Below are positions 45,340 through 52,596 of a DNA stretch of 64,000 bases, one piece after another; position 1 is the first letter of the stretch, and each line of letters starts with the position of its first letter. The notes under the pieces were generated by a model. It made no database searches and was not told the DNA's origin. It saw only the letters and a program-made list of their open reading frames with translations. Where the stretch lies: positions 1 through 64,000 of the forward strand of contig NZ_JBOBFT010000019.1 of assembly GCF_050587525.1 (NCBI RefSeq), in the 5' to 3' direction. Both the position numbers and the translations under genes were made by a program. The DNA is from Plantibacter sp050587525 (GTDB lineage: Bacteria; Actinomycetota; Actinomycetes; Actinomycetales; Microbacteriaceae).

Positions 45340-46014
45340 TCAACACGAGTCGGCGAAGATCCGCTTCGGGTGGTCCTCGTCGCTGTTGTCGACGAGTGCG
45401 CCCGCGAAGCGGCGGGGGTCGTCGTCGGCCTGGTAGAGCCGCTGCCCGCCCACGTACCGGGCGTTCGACGCCGCATACGGGTCCGCGTCGACGCCCAGTC
45501 GTTCATGGAGCCGCGCATAGGCGATCTCGAGCGGCACCTCGAGCCACACGGAGGAGTGCCAGATGCCGCGGATCTCGGGCCGGTGGAGGAACACACCGTC
45601 GACGATGAGGACGGCGTCCTGTGGCGCCGTCGTCCAGCGGGCCTGCGCCTCCGTGTTCCGTCGCTCGTCGAAGCCGACGAGCTGGAACCCCGCACTGCCG
45701 CCGAGACGGAAGGGTTCGACGAGGACGCGACGGAAGAGTGAGTAGTCGAAGGAGTCGAGGAAGTACCCCTCGGCGGAGTCTCGACCGCGGGCGTACCGGA
45801 CCTCGCGGGGTTTGTGGAAGTCGTCGATCGAGGCTCGGTAGACGGCTCGGCCGGTCTCGCGGAGCACGTCGGCGAGACCGTCGGCGAACTCCTTCGTGCC
45901 GGACCCGCTCACACCGTCGACGGCCAGCATGATGCGCCCGACGGGGTAGTGCCTGGTGATGTCGCTGCCCACGGTGCGGAGCAGTTCGACGCGCGGCGTG
46001 TTCACGAGTCTCAT
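45340..46014 (-). CDS. uridine kinase-like P-loop protein
   Basis: A 224-residue P-loop protein resembling actinobacterial uridine kinases: IMLAVDGVSGSGTKEFADGL, then ASIDDFHKPR, DSFDYSLF and LIVDGVFLHRPEIRG. The phosphate loop is unusual: where the family has GSGKT or GSGKS, this reads GSGTK, with Lys and Thr transposed and Glu next. Activity is therefore uncertain. The ATG at 46014 has TAGGCT six bases upstream (leaderless). It is divergent from mutY. REP cluster G follows its stop. Confidence 0.8.
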   Translation of the reverse strand: MRLVNTPRVELLRTVGSDITRHYPVGRIMLAVDGVSGSGTKEFADGLADVLRETGRAVYRASIDDFHKPREVRYARGRDSAEGYFLDSFDYSLFRRVLVEPFRLGGSAGFQLVGFDERRNTEAQARWTTAPQDAVLIVDGVFLHRPEIRGIWHSSVWLEVPLEIAYARLHERLGVDADPYAASNARYVGGQRLYQADDDPRRFAGALVDNSDEDHPKRIFADSC

Positions 46015-46020
46015 GTCCCG

Positions 46021-46026
46021 AGCCTA
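46021..46026 (-). promoter_or_regulatory. candidate -10 of the uridine kinase-like gene (leaderless)
   Basis: TAGGCT on the minus strand ends six bases before the ATG at 46014. Confidence 0.65.
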
Positions 46027-46091
46027 CTCCGGGCCGGAGCGACCGTCCCGGTGAGCAGCACGCCGGTGAGCGACACCTGTCCAGACCCTCG

Positions 46092-46097
46092 TAGGCT
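46092..46097 (+). promoter_or_regulatory. candidate -10 of mutY (leaderless)
   Basis: TAGGCT, six bases (TGATCC), then the GTG at 46104. Confidence 0.65.
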
Positions 46098-46103
46098 TGA
46101 TCC

Positions 46104-47102
46104 GTGCACACCGATCCAGACGCCCAGCCGATCGATGCGCGCCACGCCTCCGAAGCGGCTTCACCTTCCGAAGCGGCTTCACCCTCCGAAGCGACGCCTC
46201 CTCCCGAAGCCGCGGACCTCGACGCGTTCGCTGGCCCCATCGCCCCGCTCGTCAACGACTGGTTCCGCGAGAATGCCCGCGACCTGCCCTGGCGGAGGCC
46301 CGGGTTCCCCGCGTGGGGCACGCTCGTGAGCGAGTTCATGCTCCAGCAGACGCAGGTGAGCCGTGTCATCCCCCGCCTCGAGGAGTGGCTCGACCGATGG
46401 CCGACGCCAGCCGACCTGGCCGCCGTTCCGCCCGCCGAGGCCGTCCGCGCCTGGGGCCGACTCGGCTACCCGCGTCGTGCGCTCTGGCTGCACGCCGCCG
46501 CGACCCAGATCACCGAACGGTTCGGCGGCGTCGTGCCGGACGACGTCGACGACCTCCTCTCGCTCACCGGCATCGGCGACTACACGGCCAGAGCCGTCGC
46601 GACGTTCGCGTACGGCAGACGGCATCCGGTCGTCGACACGAACATCCGCCGCGTCATCGCCAGAGCGCTCGACGGAGACGCGGAACCGGGGCCGCCGAAC
46701 GCCAAACGCGACCTCCCCGCGATGGAAGCGCTCCTCCCCGAGGACGTCGCGGAGGCGGCGGTGTTCAACGCGGGGTTGATGGAGATCGGCGCGATCGTCT
46801 GCACCTCGCGTTCGCCGCTCTGCGAGCAGTGCCCGCTCGTCGACCGGTGCGCGTGGCGCGCCGCCGGCTACCCCGAGTACACGGGACCGGTGAAGGCCAA
46901 GCAGAAGGCGTTCGCGGGCAGCGACCGACAGGTCCGGGGCCTCGTGATGGCGGAACTGCGATCGACGCACCGCCCCGTCCCCGAGACGGAACTGGCCACG
47001 GTCTGGGGCGATGCCGAACAGCTCACGCGCGCCATCGCGGGGCTCGTCTCCGACGGTCTCGCCGTCCGCTCCCCCGACGGCTACGCGCTCCCCCACGAGT
47101 AG
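46104..47102 (+). CDS. mutY: A/G-specific adenine DNA glycosylase
   Basis: A 332-residue repair enzyme that removes adenine mispaired with 8-oxoguanine. The catalytic Glu is in SEFMLQQTQVSRVIPR, the helix-hairpin-helix in LTGIGDYTARAVATFAYG with Asp of VVDTNIRRV, and the 4Fe-4S ligands in CTSRSPLCEQCPLVDRC (C-x6-C-x2-C-x5-C). The C-terminal 8-oxoG-recognition domain is short or missing, as in other actinobacterial MutY. The N-terminus carries a repeated SEAASP motif from a small DNA repeat near 46150-46200 and is probably disordered. The GTG start is leaderless. Confidence 0.94.
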   Translation: MHTDPDAQPIDARHASEAASPSEAASPSEATPPPEAADLDAFAGPIAPLVNDWFRENARDLPWRRPGFPAWGTLVSEFMLQQTQVSRVIPRLEEWLDRWPTPADLAAVPPAEAVRAWGRLGYPRRALWLHAAATQITERFGGVVPDDVDDLLSLTGIGDYTARAVATFAYGRRHPVVDTNIRRVIARALDGDAEPGPPNAKRDLPAMEALLPEDVAEAAVFNAGLMEIGAIVCTSRSPLCEQCPLVDRCAWRAAGYPEYTGPVKAKQKAFAGSDRQVRGLVMAELRSTHRPVPETELATVWGDAEQLTRAIAGLVSDGLAVRSPDGYALPHE

Positions 47103-47114
47103 TCGAGGTCACAG

Positions 47115-47280
47115 CCCTTCGACAGGCTCAGGGACCGGAGTCCGGGACGCTCGGCCCACCAACCACCACCGGTCACTGAGCCTGTCGAAGTGCCGACGCT
47201 GACCCCCTTCGACAGGCTCAGGCACCGGAGTCCGGGGCGCTCGGCCCACCAACCGCCGGACGCTGAGCCTGTCGAAGCGC
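47115..47280. repeat. REP-like repeat cluster H between mutY and rbfA
   Basis: Four copies in alternating orientation: plus copies near 47117 and 47208, inverted copies near 47171 and 47262. The spacer GGAGTCCGGGGCGCTCGGCC recurs after both plus copies, once with a single change, so repeat and flank were duplicated together. Confidence 0.87.
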
Positions 47281-47288
47281 CAACACAG

Positions 47289-47324
47289 AAGCCCCGCCCC
47301 ATGGATGACCACGGGGCGGGGCTT
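47289..47324. terminator. terminator between convergent mutY and rbfA
   Basis: A perfect 12-bp stem AAGCCCCGCCCC/GGGGCGGGGCTT with a 12-base loop. It lies just past the rbfA stop and between convergent genes, and reads the same from either strand. Confidence 0.8.
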
Positions 47325-47345
47325 CTGCGCGAAGCGTGCTGCTGC

Positions 47346-47783
47346 TCAGGCTTCTTCGTCGTCCTCGCGAGGCTTGACGTAGGGGTCCTCGTCGCCGGCG
47401 TACGCGGCGCCCTGGGCGAGCCCGGCCACCTCGGTGTCGCGGTTGCGGGCCTCACGGAGCAGGTCCTCGATGTGCTGGGCGTTCTCGGGGATCGCGTCCA
47501 GGAAGAAGTCGAGGCTCGGCGTGAGCCGCGAGTTGATGTTCGCGCCCACCTCCTTGCGCAGCAGGCCCTTCGCGGACTCGAGGGCGGCTTTCGTGCCCTC
47601 GCGCTCCTCCTCGGTGCCGTACACCGTGTAGAAGATGTTGGCGTGCTGGAGGTCGCCGGTCACCTGGACGTCGGTGATCGTGACGAAGCCGAGTCGGGGA
47701 TCGCGGATCCCCTTGTCGAGACGCTTCGCGATGATCTCCTTGATGCGGTCGGCCAGTTTCCGAGCCCTGGGGTTCTCTGCCAT
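47346..47783 (-). CDS. rbfA: 30S ribosome-binding factor A
   Basis: A 145-residue KH-like cold-shock assembly factor that binds the 16S rRNA 5' helix during 30S maturation. Landmarks are RARKLADRIKEIIAKRL, IRDPRLGFVTITDVQVTGD and SRLTPSLDFFLDAIPENA. The C-terminal 25 residues are acidic. The ATG at 47783 follows GAGGAGAAC. It lies 115 bases after infB in the usual actinobacterial order. Confidence 0.95.
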   Translation of the reverse strand: MAENPRARKLADRIKEIIAKRLDKGIRDPRLGFVTITDVQVTGDLQHANIFYTVYGTEEEREGTKAALESAKGLLRKEVGANINSRLTPSLDFFLDAIPENAQHIEDLLREARNRDTEVAGLAQGAAYAGDEDPYVKPREDDEEA

Positions 47784-47898
47784 CTCGTTCTCCTCTGATG
47801 ACCGTCGGGCTACGAACGCCCGACGGATGCTGCACACAATACAAGCAGGAATCCCCGCCGCCCTCCCGAAGGAGAGCGACGGGGATCAGCCGGGCGGA

Positions 47899-50679
47899 TT
47901 AGCCGCGCGGCTTCTCCTTGAGTTCGATCGTCTCGATCTCGTCGCCGATCTGGATGTCGTTGAACTTGCCGAGGCCGATACCGGCTTCGAAGTCCGTGCG
48001 CACCTCGGTGACGTCGTCCTTGAAGCGACGCAGCGACTCGATCGCCAGGGCGTCGCCGACCACGACGCCGTCGCGGATGACGCGAGCCTTGGCGTTCCTC
48101 GTGATGGTTCCCGAGCGGACGATGACACCGGCGATGTTGCCGAACTTGGAGGAACGGAACACCTCGCGGATCTCGGCCACACCCGACTGCACCTCTTCGA
48201 ACTCGGGCTTGAGCATGCCGGTGAGGCTCTGCTCGACGTCCTCGAGTGCGTTGTAGATGACCGAGTAGAACCGGATGTCCACACCTTCGCGGGAAGCACG
48301 GTCGCGTGCCTTCGGGTCGGGGCGGACGTTGAATCCGATGATGATCGCGTTGTCGATCGTCGCCAGGTTCACGTCGGACTCGGTGACGGCACCCACACCG
48401 CGGTGGATGATGCGCAGCTGCACGCTGTCGTCCACATCGATCTTGAGGAGCGATTCCTCGAGCGCCTCGACGGCACCCGACACGTCACCCTTGATGATGA
48501 GGTTGAGCGATTCGACCTTGCCCTCTTCGAGTGCACGGGTGAAGTCTTCGAGGCTGATGCGCTTGCGGGCCTTGGCCAGCTGGGCGTTGCGCTCTGCTGC
48601 TTCACGCTTCTCGGCGATCTGACGGGCCGTGCGGTCTTCCTCGGTGACGAGGAAGGTGTCGCCGGCACGAGGAACGCTCGAGAGGCCCTGCACCTGCACC
48701 GGACGCGAGGGTCCGGCTTCTGCAACCGTGTCGCCGTTCTCGTCGACCATGGCGCGGACGCGGCCGTATGCCGTGCCTGCCACGATCGCGTCGCCGACGC
48801 GAAGCGTTCCCGACTGGATGAGGACGGTCGCAACCGAACCGCGGCCCTTGTCGAGCTTCGCTTCGATGGCCACACCGCGGGCGTCCTTGTTCGGGTTCGC
48901 CCGGAGGTCGAGACCCGCGTCTGCGGTGAGCAGCACGGCGTCGAGCAGCTGCTTGATACCCGTGTTGTTCCGCGCCGACACGTCGACGAACATGACGTCT
49001 CCGCCGTACTCTTCCGCGACGAGGCCGTATTCGGTGAGCTGCTGACGAACCTTGGCCGGGTTGGCGTCTGGCTTGTCGACCTTGTTCACCGCGACGACGA
49101 TCGGGACGCCTGCGGCCTGAGCGTGGTTCAACGCTTCGACCGTCTGCGGCATGATGCCGTCATCGGCCGCGACCACGAGGATCGCGATGTCGGTGACCTG
49201 CGCACCACGAGCACGCATGGCGGTGAACGCCTCGTGACCCGGGGTGTCGATGAAGGTGATGGGACGTTCGACGCCTTCGTGCTCTGCGACGACCTGGTAG
49301 GCACCGATGTGCTGCGTGATGCCACCGGCTTCACCTGCGACGACGTTCGCGTTGCGGATGGCGTCGAGGAGTCGCGTCTTACCGTGGTCGACGTGACCCA
49401 TGACCGTGACGACGGGGGGACGGACGACGAGGTCCTCGTCGGACTCGTCTTCCAGCTCCTGGTCGAGGTCGATGTCGAAGCCTTCGAGGAGCTCTCTGTC
49501 CTCGTCCTCCGGCGACACCATCTGGATCTTGTAGCCGAGTTCCGCGCCGAGCACGTCGAACGTGGCCTCGTCGAGGGATTCGGTCGCCGTCGCCATCTCA
49601 CCGAGGTGGAACAGCACGGTCACGAGGTTGCCGGGGCTGGCGTCGATCTTGTCTGCGAAGTCCGAGATGGACGCGCCACGACGAAGACGGACGATGGTGT
49701 TGCCGTCGCCGCGGGGAACGCTCACGCCGCCGAGCGAAGGGGCTTCCCGCAACTCGAATTCGGCCCTCTTCGTCCTCTTCGACTTCCGTGCCTTGCTCTT
49801 GCCGCCACCGCGACCGAAGGCGCCAGCGGTACCACCGCCGGGTCCACGACCACGACCGCCGCCGCCACCTGGGCGACCTGCGAAGCCACCGCCTGCGGGG
49901 GCTCCACCGGGAGCGCCACCGGGACGGAAACCGCCGCCGGCGCCTGCACCGGCACCACCGGGACGGAAGCCACCGCCACCGCCGGGACGACCTGCGCCAC
50001 CGGGACGGCCGGGTCCACCGGGACGCTGACCCTGGCCGACGCCCGGACGGGGCGAGCCGGGGCGCGGAGCCTGCGGGCGCGGGATGTTGCTGGGGTTGGG
50101 TCGCTGACCCATGCCCTGTGCCGCGGCGAACGGGTTGTTGCCCGGACGCGGCGTGCCGGTCGGGCGCTGACCCATGCCCTGCGAGGAGGCGAAGGGGTTG
50201 TTGCCGGGGCGAGGTGCGCCCGGACGGGGGATGCTCGGCTTGCTCGCGTCACCGGAGGCGTCGCCCTCGGTTGCGGCGGGTGCCGGAGCAGCGGGGGCCG
50301 GAGCTGCAGGCGTTGCCGCTGCAGGGGCCGACGGTGCTGCGGGTGCCGGAGCGGCAGGCGCTGCAGCGGCCGGAGCCGGTGCGGGCTCTGCAGCCTTGGG
50401 TGCCGGAGCCGGTGCGGGCGCCGGAGCAGCCGCGGGCTTGGGACCGGGGGTCGGCGCGCCGGACGGACGTGCGGCGGGGGCCTTCGGAGCAGCGGACGGG
50501 GCCGGAGCCTTCACGCCTTCTGCTTCGAGTGCTGCACGCAGCTTGCGTGCAACGGGGGGTTCGATGCTGGATGACGGTCCCTTGACGAATTCGCCCAGTT
50601 CTTTGAGCTTCGCCATGGCGACCTTGCTGTCGACACCGAGTTCGGATGCGATCTCGTGTACGCGTGGTTTTGCAGCCAC
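47899..50679 (-). CDS. infB: translation initiation factor IF-2
   Basis: A 926-residue GTPase that places initiator tRNA on the 30S subunit. An IF2_N module (KPRVHEIASELGVDSKVAMA) is followed by a long Ala/Pro then Gly/Arg/Pro-rich linker (about 50-300) with repeated RPGNNPFAxxQGMGQRP units. The GTPase core has VMGHVDHGKTRLLD (G1), DTPGHEAF (G3) and NKVDKPDANP (G4). Domains III and IV follow. The GTG at 50679 is preceded by AGGAGAATT. It belongs to the nusA-ylxR-infB-rbfA group. Confidence 0.97.
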   Translation of the reverse strand: MAAKPRVHEIASELGVDSKVAMAKLKELGEFVKGPSSSIEPPVARKLRAALEAEGVKAPAPSAAPKAPAARPSGAPTPGPKPAAAPAPAPAPAPKAAEPAPAPAAAAPAAPAPAAPSAPAAATPAAPAPAAPAPAATEGDASGDASKPSIPRPGAPRPGNNPFASSQGMGQRPTGTPRPGNNPFAAAQGMGQRPNPSNIPRPQAPRPGSPRPGVGQGQRPGGPGRPGGAGRPGGGGGFRPGGAGAGAGGGFRPGGAPGGAPAGGGFAGRPGGGGGRGRGPGGGTAGAFGRGGGKSKARKSKRTKRAEFELREAPSLGGVSVPRGDGNTIVRLRRGASISDFADKIDASPGNLVTVLFHLGEMATATESLDEATFDVLGAELGYKIQMVSPEDEDRELLEGFDIDLDQELEDESDEDLVVRPPVVTVMGHVDHGKTRLLDAIRNANVVAGEAGGITQHIGAYQVVAEHEGVERPITFIDTPGHEAFTAMRARGAQVTDIAILVVAADDGIMPQTVEALNHAQAAGVPIVVAVNKVDKPDANPAKVRQQLTEYGLVAEEYGGDVMFVDVSARNNTGIKQLLDAVLLTADAGLDLRANPNKDARGVAIEAKLDKGRGSVATVLIQSGTLRVGDAIVAGTAYGRVRAMVDENGDTVAEAGPSRPVQVQGLSSVPRAGDTFLVTEEDRTARQIAEKREAAERNAQLAKARKRISLEDFTRALEEGKVESLNLIIKGDVSGAVEALEESLLKIDVDDSVQLRIIHRGVGAVTESDVNLATIDNAIIIGFNVRPDPKARDRASREGVDIRFYSVIYNALEDVEQSLTGMLKPEFEEVQSGVAEIREVFRSSKFGNIAGVIVRSGTITRNAKARVIRDGVVVGDALAIESLRRFKDDVTEVRTDFEAGIGLGKFNDIQIGDEIETIELKEKPRG

Positions 50680-51003
50680 AATTCTCCTGTCTGAGCTCGC
50701 ACCCAGGCAGGGGCGAGCGTTAGTGGTGGACGGGTCTCATTTCGAGCCGCTCATGAGTTGTCCATTAGCCGTTCAGCCTGTTCTCTCGGAATGCCTGGTC
50801 GAAGGACCGGCATGCGCAGCGACAGCCCGGTAGCCGGGTGTACTGCAGCGATGGGAAGTCCGAGCGCATCGGTGACGCACGTCGGTACAACATCAATCGT
50901 ACACCCGCCGCTGAGCGGGCCGGTCCAATCACGGGGATCGGCGGGCGGTTCCCAGCGTCGGATCGGCGTGTTCGCCGCCCACCGGGGTGGATTGCGACAG
51001 TGG
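50680..51003. other. intergenic region between ylxR and infB
   Basis: A 324-base gap without a credible gene. It holds a candidate -10 for infB (TACGAT, minus strand, 50896-50901), which would give a leader of about 215 bases, and a short hairpin CCCGG/CCGGG near 50836. I see no known riboswitch or ribosomal-protein leader. Confidence 0.5.
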
Positions 51004-51369
51004 TCAGTCGGCGAGACCGCTGCGGCGCTCCACGACCTCGACGACGTACGCTCCGACCAGACGTGCGTCGAGCGATTCGGCCAGTCGCAAGGCCCTCGTG
51101 AAGGCCTTCCGCGCCACCGCGTTCTCGAAGCATCCGGCGTCGAGGTGCACCCACGCACCGCGGCCCGGCTCGGTGGCGGACGGGTCGGCCACGAGGGAGT
51201 CCTCCCCCGCGACGACCCGCAGCAGCTCCGAGCGTGAACCGCGCTTCCGGCATCCGACGCACGTGCGGACGGGGCCGTCGAACGATTCCGCGGCGGCCGC
51301 GGCGGCACGCTTCGCTCCGGAGGCGCCTCGGCTCGTGCGGGCGCCCCGCGCAGTCCGTGGCGCGTTCAT
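51004..51369 (-). CDS. ylxR: YlxR/DUF448 RNA-binding protein
   Basis: A 121-residue basic protein with the YlxR core: RTCVGCRKRGSRSELLRVV, GRGAWVHLDAGC and AFTRALRL. YlxR proteins bind RNA and, in some bacteria, nucleoid or RNase P components. The Arg/Ala-rich 30-residue N-terminus precedes the domain. It starts eight bases after nusA stops, so the two are co-transcribed. Confidence 0.93.
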   Translation of the reverse strand: MNAPRTARGARTSRGASGAKRAAAAAAESFDGPVRTCVGCRKRGSRSELLRVVAGEDSLVADPSATEPGRGAWVHLDAGCFENAVARKAFTRALRLAESLDARLVGAYVVEVVERRSGLAD

Positions 51370-51376
51370 CAGGCGA

Positions 51377-52378
51377 TCAGTCGGCTTCGAGGATCGAATC
51401 CGGCTGGATGTCGATCTTCGCGCCGGTGAGCTTCGCGGCGAGGCGGGCGTTCTGGCCCTCCTTGCCGATCGCGAGCGACAGCTGGTAGTCCGGGACGAGG
51501 GCGCGGACGGCCTTGAGCGACTGGTCGATGACGTACGCGCTCGTGACCTTCGCCGGGGACAGCGCATTGGCCACGAAGGTGGGGAGGTCTGGCGAGTAGT
51601 CGACGATGTCGACCTTCTCGTTGCCGAGCTCGTCGGTCACGGCACGGACACGACGTCCCAGTTCGCCGATGCAGGCGCCCTTGGCGTTGATGCTCGGGTC
51701 GTTGGCCTTGACGGCGATCTTCGTGCGGTGGCCGGCTTCGCGGGCGAGCGAGACGATCTCGACGACACCGGAGGCGATCTCGGGCACCTCGAGCGCGAAG
51801 AGCTTGCGGACGAGCGAGGGGTGCGTGCGCGACACGGTGATCTGCGGACCCTTGAGCCCCTTGGTCACGGCCGTGACGTAGACGCGGAGGCGCTGACCGT
51901 GGGGGTACAGCTCGCCGGGCACCTGCTCTTCAGGTGGCAGGATCGCTTCGATCGTGCCGAGGTCGACGTGGATCATCCGCGGGTTGGGCCCCTGCTGGAT
52001 GACGCCGGCGACGATGTCGCCTTCGCGGCCCTTGAATTCACCGAGCACGGCTTCGTCCTGGATGTCACGGAGACGCTGGCTGATGACCTGCTTCGCGGCG
52101 AACGCGGCGATGCGACCGAAGTCGTCCGGGGTGCTCTCGGCTTCACCGATGAGGACGCCCTCGTCGTCGAACTCGGGGACGAGCACGGCCACGTGGCCGG
52201 TCTTCCGGTCCAGCTGGACGCGTGCCGGCTCCACGGAGCCCTGGCCGGCCTCTTCAGCGCCGGGGGTGTTCTTGAGGAATGCCGTCAGGATGGCCTGTTC
52301 GATGATTCCCACGAGCTCTTCGAAGGGGATTTCCTTCTCCCGCTCGATCGACTTCAGCAAACTGAGATCAATGTCCAT
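51377..52378 (-). CDS. nusA: transcription termination/antitermination factor NusA
   Basis: A 333-residue protein that binds RNA polymerase and nascent RNA. The N-terminal domain starts MDIDLSLLKSIEREKEIPF; an S1 domain (FKGREGDIVAGVIQQGPN) and two KH domains (VKANDPSINAKGACIGELG; LAIGKEGQNARLAAKLTG) follow. It lacks the C-terminal acidic repeats of enterobacterial NusA, as is normal for actinobacteria. The ATG at 52378 has GAGGAGACC upstream. It is divergent from a histidine kinase gene; rimP, often found before nusA, is not here. Confidence 0.96.
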   Translation of the reverse strand: MDIDLSLLKSIEREKEIPFEELVGIIEQAILTAFLKNTPGAEEAGQGSVEPARVQLDRKTGHVAVLVPEFDDEGVLIGEAESTPDDFGRIAAFAAKQVISQRLRDIQDEAVLGEFKGREGDIVAGVIQQGPNPRMIHVDLGTIEAILPPEEQVPGELYPHGQRLRVYVTAVTKGLKGPQITVSRTHPSLVRKLFALEVPEIASGVVEIVSLAREAGHRTKIAVKANDPSINAKGACIGELGRRVRAVTDELGNEKVDIVDYSPDLPTFVANALSPAKVTSAYVIDQSLKAVRALVPDYQLSLAIGKEGQNARLAAKLTGAKIDIQPDSILEAD

Positions 52379-52584
52379 CGATGGTCTCCTCTATTCAGCT
52401 CTTCGTTCGCCGCCTCTGGGCGGCCGGGAACGCCGGTGATGCACAGCCGGACCCGTCTGTCTACGGTACCCGATGGATCCGCCTCCGTCACCATCGGCAG
52501 TACACCCGGGCGGTTCGAGCGCACTGTCCCACGCACGTGAGTGTTCCCTGTGCCTCCTCCTCGACCACTGCCAGACGCGACCGA

Positions 52585-52590
52585 CATAAT
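52585..52590 (+). promoter_or_regulatory. candidate -10 of the histidine kinase gene (leaderless)
   Basis: CATAAT, six bases (GGCCGC), then the ATG at 52597. Confidence 0.5.
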
Positions 52591-52596
52591 GGCCGC

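Noticed and set aside
50680..51003. Small genes between ylxR and infB
   Set aside because: Frames there have no start context or family resemblance; I treat the gap as leader DNA.
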